A stretch of DNA of 22,798 nt, taken from assembly GCA_002428485.1 (NCBI GenBank), contig DIWM01000043.1, positions 7,910 to 30,707 on the forward strand, written 5' to 3'. The notes beneath the pieces were generated by a model. The model made no database searches. It had not been told where the DNA came from and saw nothing but the letters and a program-made list of their open reading frames with translations. The DNA is from Deltaproteobacteria bacterium UBA6106. GTDB lineage: Bacteria; Desulfobacterota; Syntrophorhabdia; Syntrophorhabdales; Syntrophorhabdaceae. Made by a program: the position numbers and the translations under genes. Positions 14,580 through 21,498 of this stretch are shown one piece after another (position 1 is the first letter of the stretch; each line of letters starts with the position of its first letter).

Positions 14580-14759
14580 TGATTTCCCGCCATACAAACC
14601 TTCAGCGCTTCGGGTATATATCGTATTATTTCTATCACCCGGGTTGCAGGTGTGGGGTGTGCGGCGGATGTCCCAACCGTTCTTCTTCAACAGGTTTTCT
14701 GCCTGGATCACCTCGCCGGTATTCTCAAATACCAGAAAGCCATAGTCTGCATTGCTTCT
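14576..14759 (-). pseudogene. broken Se/S-carrier (DUF3343-like) gene between tusA and selD
   Basis: In the selD frame, from after the TAG at 14760-14762, the stretch YGFLVFENTGEVIQAENLLK continues KNGWDIRR and resembles the first strand and helix of DUF3343 putative Se/S carrier proteins. No ATG starts this frame; the nearest ATG (AATGCAGAC) is in a neighbouring frame. The similarity stops after GWDIRR, while another frame continues with RVIEIIRYIPEALKV and ends in a TGA overlapping the selD ATG as ATGA. The simplest reading is a small carrier gene broken by two frameshifts (or assembly errors); an alternative is an N-terminal extension of SelD starting at the GTG at 14711. Confidence 0.4.
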
Positions 14760-14810
14760 CTACCCGGTCTCTCGCTGATTCTTTCTTAAAAAACCCAACA
14801 TTGCCGCAGA

Positions 14811-15029
14811 TCAATCCTTTAAAATACTGATACGATATCCGGCCCCTTCCTGTTCAACCCCTTTCACTGTCCATCCCTGTGCAATTGCTGCACGGGAGAC
14901 GTTCTCTTTGGATGTGTCCGTATCCACGAGTATGATGATCTCGCCCTTTTTCTGCTTCTTTATTTCATTTACTGTCAAAATAACAGGTTGTGGGCATGAG
15001 AGCCCTTTTGCATCGACAATTTTACTCAT
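14811..15029 (-). CDS. TusA/YedF-like sulfur (selenium) carrier protein
   Basis: A 72-aa TusA-family protein. The active-site motif is GLSCPQP with Cys12, on the loop before the first helix; the fold continues KKQKKGEIIILVDTD and VSRAAIAQGWTV. TusA proteins pass persulfide sulfur; with a YedE-type transporter and selD in the same operon this one more likely carries selenium or sulfur towards SelD, as inferred for YedF. The start at 15029 follows AAAGGAGGAGGG; an upstream ATG at 15053 overlaps the end of yedE. It sits directly behind the YedE-like gene. Confidence 0.85.
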   Translation of the reverse strand: MSKIVDAKGLSCPQPVILTVNEIKKQKKGEIIILVDTDTSKENVSRAAIAQGWTVKGVEQEGAGYRISILKD

Positions 15030-15045
15030 CTTTATCCCTCCTCCT

Positions 15046-16140
15046 TTAGGCAACTTGTTTTCTCATGGTAAACCCGATGAACAGGCAAGCCAGAATGCCT
15101 ATGATCACAGCAGGGATTCCGTAAGGCCCTACGCCTTCCGGGGAACTGGCCAGTCCAAAGTTATGGGCGATACCAGCGCCTACGATCATCCCCATGACGA
15201 AGACCGCGGCATCCCCGTCGCCTTCCCCCGCGAGAAAGAGCTGCCGTCCAGGACATCCTCCAGCCAGACAAAAGGCTAACCCGGCCAGGACCATGCCGCC
15301 GAAGTTCCAGAGGCCCATCGTGTGAGCCACAGGTTGTTTTGCAAAGCCGGGGTGAAACTGCCCCAAAACTAAATTGGTTAAGAAAGCAAACACGACAAGC
15401 GTGACAAATCCGGAAAGGAGATGGGCCTGCTTAAAAAGGATGAGGTCCCGTATTGCACCCATGGTGCAGAACCTGCTTCTCTGCGCCAGGAATCCGATGA
15501 TAAGGCCAATCGACAGCGACACAAAAAGCGACGCGTGCATGGAGCCTGGACCTTTCAGGCTGTAAAACAGGACCCCACTTTTGTCCTGGCCCTGTAACTG
15601 TGGAAAGACGAACATGATCACAAGAAAGCCCAGCATCGTCAGGGGCATCAGCCATCCAACCGAGGTGTGGGTGTTCTGGGAGCGACCGAGATTGAAGCCG
15701 CCTTTCAGAAAAAGCGTGCCGACCCATATCCCTCCGATAAGCCCGAGGAGGCCAAAGATCGCGTTCCAATCGCCCCCTGCCAAACGGAGGGCGGCCCGCC
15801 AGGGGCAGCCCAGAAAGACAAGGGCCCCGATCATGGCAAAGGCTCCGAGGATGAAGCGGACAATGGGGGCGGACCCTGCCCGCGGCCTGAACTCCTTAAA
15901 GGCATAGGCGGCGATCAGCGAGCCGATGACAAAGCCGATGATCTCGGGCCGCATATATTGCACCACGGCAGCCCGGTGGAGCCCCATGGCGCCCGCCATG
16001 TCCCTCTCGAAGCAGGCCACGCAGATACCCATGTTCGCCGGATTTCCCCACTTCTGCAAAAGCTGGGCGAAGATCCCTATAAAGGCCCCCACTCCGATGA
16101 TTCCCCAGCGTGTCGAAAAAAATTGTACATATTTAGGCAT
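15046..16140 (-). CDS. yedE: YedE-family putative selenium transporter
   Basis: A 364-aa integral membrane protein of the YeeE/YedE family with about ten hydrophobic helices. The conserved pore-type cysteines are present: C40 and C43 (GICVACFERD), C112 (GCPWRA), C225 (RSRFCTMGA) and C296 (AGGCPGRQ). Relatives move thiosulfate (YeeE) or are linked to selenium use (YedE). Its place as first gene before tusA and selD favours selenium uptake. The start has AGAGGGAGA ahead of ATG, and a promoter lies 40-70 bp upstream. Confidence 0.85.
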   Translation of the reverse strand: MPKYVQFFSTRWGIIGVGAFIGIFAQLLQKWGNPANMGICVACFERDMAGAMGLHRAAVVQYMRPEIIGFVIGSLIAAYAFKEFRPRAGSAPIVRFILGAFAMIGALVFLGCPWRAALRLAGGDWNAIFGLLGLIGGIWVGTLFLKGGFNLGRSQNTHTSVGWLMPLTMLGFLVIMFVFPQLQGQDKSGVLFYSLKGPGSMHASLFVSLSIGLIIGFLAQRSRFCTMGAIRDLILFKQAHLLSGFVTLVVFAFLTNLVLGQFHPGFAKQPVAHTMGLWNFGGMVLAGLAFCLAGGCPGRQLFLAGEGDGDAAVFVMGMIVGAGIAHNFGLASSPEGVGPYGIPAVIIGILACLFIGFTMRKQVA

Positions 16141-16178
16141 AAGATCTCCCTCTATAAGTTTCTAAAAAATCCGTAGTA

Positions 16179-16207
16179 AAAATACATAGATATTTCCTAT
16201 ATGTCAA
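16179..16207 (-). promoter_or_regulatory. promoter of the selenium operon
   Basis: On the minus strand, TTGACA (16207-16202) and TATTTT (16184-16179) are 17 bp apart, about 40 bp before the yedE start codon. An ATCGA-TATTT-TCGAT inverted repeat at 16208-16222 abuts the -35 box and may bind a regulator. No regulator for it is encoded next door. Confidence 0.55.
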
Positions 16208-16362
16208 ATCGATATTTTCGATAATAATTTGTCTAATTATAGAGGTTTTCTATCAACTTTATCTGGTGCAGTATTATTTGCTGACGGAAAGATGCAGGAT
16301 AGAGATCTTTGCTACAATTTGAGGTCTATTACGGCAGGGATTATAAAATCACACGGTATCGG

Positions 16363-16413
16363 GGGTGAACCGGTCGGGAAAAACGAAGCCGACCTTTCCT
16401 GCCCGGTTCACCC
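16363..16413 (-). terminator. long inverted repeat downstream of hcp, possible terminator
   Basis: GGGTGAACCGG (16363-16373) and CCGGTTCACCC (16403-16413) are perfect 11-bp arms separated by 29 nt; a competing GGTCGG/CCGACC stem lies within. It follows the hcp stop codon on the minus strand. There is no strong T-run after it, so it may terminate poorly or work as a 3' stability element. The remaining 16230-16362 shows nothing else. Confidence 0.45.
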
Positions 16414-16428
16414 TTGCGCAATAACTTT

Positions 16429-18075
16429 CTATTCGCCCCTCATCATTGCATTGATGTCTTCTTGCACTGTGCCGATGGGCTTAATATTGAATTTATCCAC
16501 CAGGACCTTTGCTACATTGGGGGAAAGAAATGCCGGCAGCGTTGGTCCCAGGCGAATGCCCTTGACGCCGAGGAAGAGAAGGGCAAGCAACACGGCCACG
16601 GCCTTCTGCTCGTACCATGCTATGTCATAGGAGACGGGCAGTTCATTGATGTCGTTCAATCCGAAGGCCTCTTTAAGCTTCAGGGCGATAACTGCCAGCG
16701 AATAGGAATCGTTGCACTGGCCGGCGTCGAGCACGCGGGGTATGCCGCCGATGTCTCCGAGCTGCAGCTTGTTGTACCTATATTTGGCGCAGCCTGCGGT
16801 CAGGATTACAGTGTCCTTTGGCAGGTTCTCGGCCACTTCGGTAAAGTAGCTTCGCGTTTTTTGGCGCCCGTCGCACCCGGCCATGACGACAAAGCGCTTT
16901 ATGGCTCCCGACTTCACGGCATCGATCACCTTGTCAGCTACTGCCAGGACCTGGTTGTGGGCGAACCCGCCGACAATCTTTCCGGATTCGATCTCTTTCG
17001 GCGAGCTGCACATTTTGGCACGGGCAACCACCGGAGAAAAATCCTTTGCTCCGCCTTCCTGTCTGTCGGCAATGTGTTTGGCGCCGGGATAGTTTACCGC
17101 ACCGGTAGTGAACAGCCTGTCCAGATAGGTATTGTCCTTTTTTATGGGGATCAGGCAGTTGGTGGTGAGAACGAGGGGGCCGTTGAAGGATTCAAATTCT
17201 TCGTTTTGGTGCCACCACGAGCCGCCGTAATTACCGACAAAATGGGCATACTTTTTGAAAGCCGGGTAGTAGTTGGCAGGCAGCATCTCTCCGTGAGTAT
17301 AAACATCCACGCCCGTTCCCTCGGTTTGCTTGAGAAGTTCTTCCATGTCCTTTAAGTCATGGCCGGAGATCAGGATCCCGGGATTGCTTCTGACGCCGAT
17401 GTTGACCTCCGTGATCTCGGGGTTGCCATAGGCAGTTGTGTTGGCTGTATCCAGAAGGGCCATTGTATTCACGGCCATTTCCCCTGCCTTCATGACCATG
17501 GCGATCATCTGGTCCGTTGAGAGATCCTTGGTGGTGGATGCCATGGCCTCCATGAGGAAGCCATAGATATCATCTTTTTCATAGCCAAGAACAGCGGCAT
17601 GATCGGCATACGCAGCAATTCCCTTGCAGCCAATAATAAGAAGTTCTCTGAGGGAACGCACATCCTCGTTCCCGGTGGCCGTGATGCGGACCTCATCGGA
17701 AAGCGCCTTGGCCACTATCTTTTCCCTGTCTTCCGAGAACCAGGTTGCGCAGTCCGGAAGCGCGCCCGGCATGGCGGCCTTTACCTTTTCCTTCACCGCG
17801 TCCCTGACCTTGAACCCTTCCTTGATCCGGCCGATGATGACATCATCGTCCCAGGCCACGTTGGTGATGGTGGTAAAAAGGGCCTTGCATATGAAGCGGG
17901 CGGCATTTTTATCCACAGTGCCCATTTCCTTTAGCTTTTCACCATAGATCGAAATCCCTTTACACACGTAAATAAGCATGTCCTGAAGATCGGCGGTTTC
18001 CTCCGGTTTTCCACATACCCCCTTTACGGTGCATCCAGTGTTTTTTGCGGTTTCCTGACATTGAAAACAAAACAT
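16429..18075 (-). CDS. hcp: hybrid cluster protein (hydroxylamine reductase / NO reductase)
   Basis: A 548-aa class I Hcp that reduces NO to N2O or hydroxylamine to ammonia in anaerobes. The N-terminal [4Fe-4S] cluster motif is C-x2-C-x8-C-x5-C (C3, C6, C15, C21), typical of strict anaerobes. Hybrid cluster ligand regions are visible: HGEMLPANYYP, TTNCLIPIKK, TAGCAKYRYN, AGQCNDSYS and YEQKAVAVL. The start has AAGGAGG before ATACCATG. It follows fprA by 73 bp on the same strand and probably shares its stress response; no dedicated Hcr reductase is present, so a ferredoxin or rubredoxin may supply electrons. Confidence 0.93.
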   Translation of the reverse strand: MFCFQCQETAKNTGCTVKGVCGKPEETADLQDMLIYVCKGISIYGEKLKEMGTVDKNAARFICKALFTTITNVAWDDDVIIGRIKEGFKVRDAVKEKVKAAMPGALPDCATWFSEDREKIVAKALSDEVRITATGNEDVRSLRELLIIGCKGIAAYADHAAVLGYEKDDIYGFLMEAMASTTKDLSTDQMIAMVMKAGEMAVNTMALLDTANTTAYGNPEITEVNIGVRSNPGILISGHDLKDMEELLKQTEGTGVDVYTHGEMLPANYYPAFKKYAHFVGNYGGSWWHQNEEFESFNGPLVLTTNCLIPIKKDNTYLDRLFTTGAVNYPGAKHIADRQEGGAKDFSPVVARAKMCSSPKEIESGKIVGGFAHNQVLAVADKVIDAVKSGAIKRFVVMAGCDGRQKTRSYFTEVAENLPKDTVILTAGCAKYRYNKLQLGDIGGIPRVLDAGQCNDSYSLAVIALKLKEAFGLNDINELPVSYDIAWYEQKAVAVLLALLFLGVKGIRLGPTLPAFLSPNVAKVLVDKFNIKPIGTVQEDINAMMRGE

Positions 18076-18148
18076 GGTATCCTCCTTTTTTCGTAAAGAT
18101 TTTTGACTTTAAAAGCCAGACCCAAGAAAATAATTCTTTACAGCCATA

Positions 18149-19327
18149 TCAGGCAAGATTGAGCTCCTTATGTTTTTGCGCAACCGATTCAGCCAATCTG
18201 TCCAATGCATTAAAATCGTTCTGAGACGGCAGCCCCTTGCAGAGCACGGGCTCCAGGACTTCTACCTTGAGGTTGGGAATCATTCCGGCAAGTGTTTCCA
18301 CAGTTTTGCCTCCCCATCCGTAGGAACCTACAATAGAGAGAAATTTTACCTTGGGCCGCAGGGCATTTGCAAGGAACGCAGCGTATGCGGCAAGGGGATG
18401 CGGGCCGGCCAGTACCGTAGGCGTGCCGACAATGATCGTTGCGGCATCAACCAGGGCCATTGCCAGTTTTCCGATATCGGTCACGGTCAGATTAAAGAGC
18501 TCAGCATGAACACCGTTTTTCACCAGGGCCGACGCCAGGTGATCGACCATAAGCTTTGTGCTGGAGTGCATGGACACATAGGGCAAAACCGCGATGTTCC
18601 GGGGCGAGCCGAACACCCAATCCCTGTAAGCATCCATGATAAATGAAGGCCGGTTGTAAATCTGGCCGTGGCTGGGTGCTATCATCTGAATATCATAGGC
18701 CTTAAGTTTTTCGATATCTTTCTCGATCATGCCCCTGAACGGCATCATGATCTCTGCAAAATAGCGCTTGGCTGCCTCGTATACCCTTCCCTCGTTGGCC
18801 ACGAAAAGATCCGTGGTGGCGATATGGGAGCCGTAAAAATCACAGCTGAAGAGGATGTGTTTCTCTTCCAGGTAGGTCACCATCGTTTCCGGCCAGTGCA
18901 CCCATGGGGTGTGGATGAACCTCAACGTCCTGTCGCCGAGCGATATCGTCTCGCCGTCTGCTACGGTGATAAAGGAGTCCTCTGGTATCTTGAGGAGATC
19001 GACGAGCATAGTTTTGGCCTTGGGGGTAGAGACGACCTTTGCCTGGGGATATCTTTCAAGAACACGGGGGATAGATCCGGAATGGTCCTGTTCGGCATGA
19101 TGCGAAACGATATAGTCGATCTTTGGCACTGCATCGAGCTGCCCCATCAAGGTTTCAACCATCGGCGGATCGACCGTGTCAAGCAAGGCGGTCTTCTCGG
19201 TCCCCTCAACAAGATAGGCGTTATACGTGGTGCCGTCGGGAAGCGGAATGAGCGAATCAAAAAGCCGTCTGTCCCAGTCAACAGCCCCCATCCAGTAGAT
19301 GCGGTCTTCTATTTTTCGTGCCTGCAT
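18149..19327 (-). CDS. fprA: FprA-type flavodiiron protein (rubredoxin:oxygen / NO oxidoreductase)
   Basis: A 392-aa class A flavodiiron protein that scavenges O2 or NO. The metallo-beta-lactamase-like N-terminal half carries the diiron ligands: H77, E79, D81 and H82 (SHHAEQDH), H144 (WVHWPE), D163 (SCDFYGS) and H220 (APSHGQIY). The C-terminal flavodoxin domain (from about 245) has the FMN loops VSMHSSTK, GTPTVLAGPHP and GSYGWGG. No fused rubredoxin is present, so electrons come from a separate carrier. AGGAGG before GTACAATG marks the start. It lies between the DUF1858 gene and hcp. Confidence 0.93.
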   Translation of the reverse strand: MQARKIEDRIYWMGAVDWDRRLFDSLIPLPDGTTYNAYLVEGTEKTALLDTVDPPMVETLMGQLDAVPKIDYIVSHHAEQDHSGSIPRVLERYPQAKVVSTPKAKTMLVDLLKIPEDSFITVADGETISLGDRTLRFIHTPWVHWPETMVTYLEEKHILFSCDFYGSHIATTDLFVANEGRVYEAAKRYFAEIMMPFRGMIEKDIEKLKAYDIQMIAPSHGQIYNRPSFIMDAYRDWVFGSPRNIAVLPYVSMHSSTKLMVDHLASALVKNGVHAELFNLTVTDIGKLAMALVDAATIIVGTPTVLAGPHPLAAYAAFLANALRPKVKFLSIVGSYGWGGKTVETLAGMIPNLKVEVLEPVLCKGLPSQNDFNALDRLAESVAQKHKELNLA

Positions 19328-19364
19328 TGTACCCTCCTTTTTCTATTATATTGAATGCCCGGGC

Positions 19365-19667
19365 TTATTTTTTCTCCGTACTGCCTTGGGGCATTACATT
19401 CACTTCCGGATCTTTCTCTCCAAGCTTTTCCAGAAGCGAATTGAATTTGGCTGATGATGACCGTTGCTTTGCTGTTTGTATGGCGTGCCGCACGCTTTCC
19501 ATCAAGACAGAGAGTGAAATGCCGTAGATCCGGGCAACTTCTTCCAGGGTATGATATTCTTGTACCGGGCATCCCACACAAAGCATCTTTCGCTCGATAA
19601 AAGCATTGATCGCAGTTGGGTGGCGCTCCAACAGCTTCTTTATCGTCATGTGCGGCTCCAGGCTCAT
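19365..19667 (-). CDS. DUF1858 / Hcp-associated redox disulfide protein
   Basis: A 100-aa protein with the small DUF1858 helical domain found beside hybrid cluster proteins. The motif RKMLCVGCP carries the CxxC pair (C30, C33), followed by HTLEEVARIYGIS, the conserved helix. It may handle thiol-disulfide exchange or electron transfer for Hcp or FprA; no activity is established. The ATG at 19649 (MTIKKLL) has a better ribosome-binding site (GGAG six bases away) than that at 19667 and could be the true start. The C-terminal 35 residues are charged and low in structure. It is first gene of the DUF1858-fprA-hcp group. Confidence 0.8.
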   Translation of the reverse strand: MSLEPHMTIKKLLERHPTAINAFIERKMLCVGCPVQEYHTLEEVARIYGISLSVLMESVRHAIQTAKQRSSSAKFNSLLEKLGEKDPEVNVMPQGSTEKK

Positions 19668-19701
19668 CGGTCTTTAGCGTAACCTGTCTTATGTAAGAAA
19701 G

Positions 19702-19721
19702 TCTTTGCGCCGGCGCAAAGA
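19702..19721. promoter_or_regulatory. perfect 20-bp palindrome ahead of the DUF1858-fprA-hcp genes
   Basis: TCTTTGCG-CCGG-CGCAAAGA is perfectly symmetric. Its TTGCG-N4-CGCAA core has the same spacing as the FNR-type TTGAT-N4-ATCAA site, so it may be the operator of the Crp/Fnr-family protein encoded upstream. A weak -10 (TACATA) lies 17 bp from its inner TTGCGC on the minus strand. Alternatively, with CCGG as loop and the following CTTTCTT, it is a terminator of the regulator gene. Confidence 0.5.
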
Positions 19722-19748
19722 TTGAAAAAAGATTGTGTTTTTAGAGAA

Positions 19749-20447
19749 TCAGCCGTTTTCCGCAAACAGAACCAGGGCATGGGGATCGGACACTGTAATG
19801 CGCTCCCGCCCGGATATTACCCAGCCTTTCTTTTCCCAGGCGCTAAGAGCGCGGCTTACCGTATAAAGAGTGGTGCCGGTGTACTCTGCCAGTTCCTGAC
19901 GGCTGAGCCGGAAATCGATCAAGATGCCGTCTTCGGTCTTGAGGCCGGACTGTCGCATGATCCTTAACAGGGCGCGCGCGATACGCTGTTCCACCTGTTC
20001 GGCGCAGAGTTCCAGATAGCGGGCTTGCAGATCGTCCAGGCGGTCGACGGCGACCCTGAGCATGTTGATCGCCAGTTGCGGGAATTCCGCCATAAGATCC
20101 ACCATAGTCTGCTTGTTCCAGCCGATTGTTTCGGCGGCAGTGGCTGCTTGCGCTGTAACAGGATAGTTCTTTTCTTTGAAAACAGCTATTGCGGCTGTCA
20201 ATTCCCCGGGGTTGATGTAGCGGACGACAACCGTTTTTCCCTGCTCATGAAGTTTTGTGAGTCTAAGGCGGCCTTTCAAAACAAAGTAACATCTCTGCGC
20301 CGGGTCTCCCTCGCAGAATAACGTCTCCCCCATTTTAACGTGGATCCGGTCTCCGCGATCAAAGATATAGGTGTGGAATTTCTCTGCCACATCATGCAGA
20401 AAATTGGACAGGCTAAGGCTGTTCGCGATAACAGAAATTGTTTCCAG
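19749..20447 (-). CDS. Crp/Fnr-family transcriptional regulator
   Basis: A cNMP-fold sensor domain (IHVKMGETLFCEGDPAQRCYFVLKGRLRL and later VVRYINPGELTAAIAVF) is followed by a long helix (LDDLQARYLELCAEQVEQRIARALLRI) and a C-terminal winged helix with the recognition segment RQELAEYTGTTLYTVSRALSAW. There is no N-terminal Cys cluster, so it is not an O2-sensing FNR; a heme- or redox-sensing HcpR/DNR-like role is plausible because it stands upstream of hcp. The start is uncertain: GGAGG lies seven bases before a CTG at 20447 (232 aa, normal length), while the upstream ATG at 20564 has only a weak site and would include sequence that looks like a promoter. Confidence 0.8.
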   Translation of the reverse strand: METISVIANSLSLSNFLHDVAEKFHTYIFDRGDRIHVKMGETLFCEGDPAQRCYFVLKGRLRLTKLHEQGKTVVVRYINPGELTAAIAVFKEKNYPVTAQAATAAETIGWNKQTMVDLMAEFPQLAINMLRVAVDRLDDLQARYLELCAEQVEQRIARALLRIMRQSGLKTEDGILIDFRLSRQELAEYTGTTLYTVSRALSAWEKKGWVISGRERITVSDPHALVLFAENG

Positions 20448-20495
20448 GAAAATACCTCCGAATATTTTGCAAGCCCTTCCTTTGCTACGATAATT

Positions 20496-20517
20496 TTGCA
20501 ATACCTTGATATTGTAA
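20496..20517. promoter_or_regulatory. inverted repeat upstream of the Crp/Fnr gene
   Basis: TTGCAATA-N6-TATTGTAA (22 bp, one mismatch) has the length and layout of a Crp/Fnr-family site and lies about 50-70 bp before the CTG start. Next to it, at 20514-20527, GTAATA-AA-TATTAC is a second small inverted repeat, and TATAAT is present on the minus strand around 20529-20534. This suggests an autoregulated promoter, which would argue against the upstream ATG. Confidence 0.4.
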
Positions 20518-20639
20518 TAAATATTACCATTATACCCCTTTTTTGGCAATGAAGTCCTTTTCATAAATGCCTTTGCCGGCAACACAAACACATAGCGGGC
20601 AATATCCTCGCATGATAGTTTTTTCCTGAAGAATACGCT

Positions 20640-20669
20640 TTGACAATATCATGTGCAATCTGGTATAGG
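20640..20669 (+). promoter_or_regulatory. promoter of the crotonase gene
   Basis: TTGACA (20640-20645) and TATAGG (20664-20669) are 18 bp apart; the ribosome-binding site AAAGGAG (20692-20698) precedes the ATG at 20705. Confidence 0.6.
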
Positions 20670-20704
20670 ATTCGAAGCAGAAAAGAAAACGAAAGGAGCA
20701 TACC

Positions 20705-21484
20705 ATGAATTACGAAAATATTATTACGAATATCGGTGAAGATTATGTGGGAGAGGTAATATTGAACCGGCCGAAGCAGTGGAACGCCTTCAACACCCCC
20801 ATGGCAGGCGAGCTCGACAGCGCACTCCGGGAATTTGACATGGACAGGAACGTAAGGGTCATCCTCCTGAAAGGCGCAGGGAAGGCCTTTTGCGTGGGCA
20901 TTGACGTAAGCGAGTTCCCCGGAAAAACGGCCCTTGAATACCGGGACTGGATAGGCCACATGGGAAAGGCCCTTGTTACGATAAGCCGGATCAGCAAACC
21001 CGTCATCGCACAGGTCCAGGGTGTAGCGGCGGCGATCGGGGCGGGCATGACGGCGGCTGCAGACCTGGCGATCGCATCAGAGGACGCAACGTTCGGACTG
21101 ACGGCGATCAACGTGGGCCTCAATTGCATCGGCCCTGCCGTGCCGGTTGCCCGTTCTGTCGGAAGGAAGCGCACCCTTGAACTTTTGCTGTACGGTGAGA
21201 TGATCAAGGCGCAGAGGGCATTGGAGATAGGGCTTGTTAACCGTGTTGTAAAGAGGGATGAGCTTGACCAGAGCGCCCGTGAATGGGCCGCGACCCTTGC
21301 CCGTAAAAGCCCGCTTGCCGTTCAGACGGCCAAAAAGGCATTCTACGCTGCGGCGGATATGGAATATTTTACCTCACTTGAATACATGACCGACATACTC
21401 GCGCGCCTGTGCACAGCGGAAGATTCTAAAGAAGGGATCAGCGCCTTCATGGAAAAAAGAGACCCCCTGTGGAAAGAACGTTAA
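20705..21484 (+). CDS. enoyl-CoA hydratase/isomerase (crotonase) family protein
   Basis: A 259-aa crotonase-fold, CoA-thioester enzyme. The oxyanion-hole segments KAFCVGIDVSEF (61-72) and VQGVAAAIGAGMT (104-116) are present, as is the helix LELLLYGEMIKAQRALEIGLVNRVV. The two catalytic glutamates of enoyl-CoA hydratase (E144 and E164 in rat numbering) align with Gly114 and Ala134 (FGLTAINVG), so simple hydration is unlikely; isomerase, hydrolase or decarboxylase activity is possible. It has its own promoter, is a single gene, and ends 14 bp from the convergent moaA. Confidence 0.8.
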   Translation: MNYENIITNIGEDYVGEVILNRPKQWNAFNTPMAGELDSALREFDMDRNVRVILLKGAGKAFCVGIDVSEFPGKTALEYRDWIGHMGKALVTISRISKPVIAQVQGVAAAIGAGMTAAADLAIASEDATFGLTAINVGLNCIGPAVPVARSVGRKRTLELLLYGEMIKAQRALEIGLVNRVVKRDELDQSAREWAATLARKSPLAVQTAKKAFYAAADMEYFTSLEYMTDILARLCTAEDSKEGISAFMEKRDPLWKER

Positions 21485-21498
21485 CGAAAAGATATGTT

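Noticed and set aside
16414..17355. 313-codon plus-strand open frame opposite hcp
   Set aside because: The minus strand has clear Hcp motifs throughout; the plus-strand translation has no recognisable domain or ribosome-binding site.
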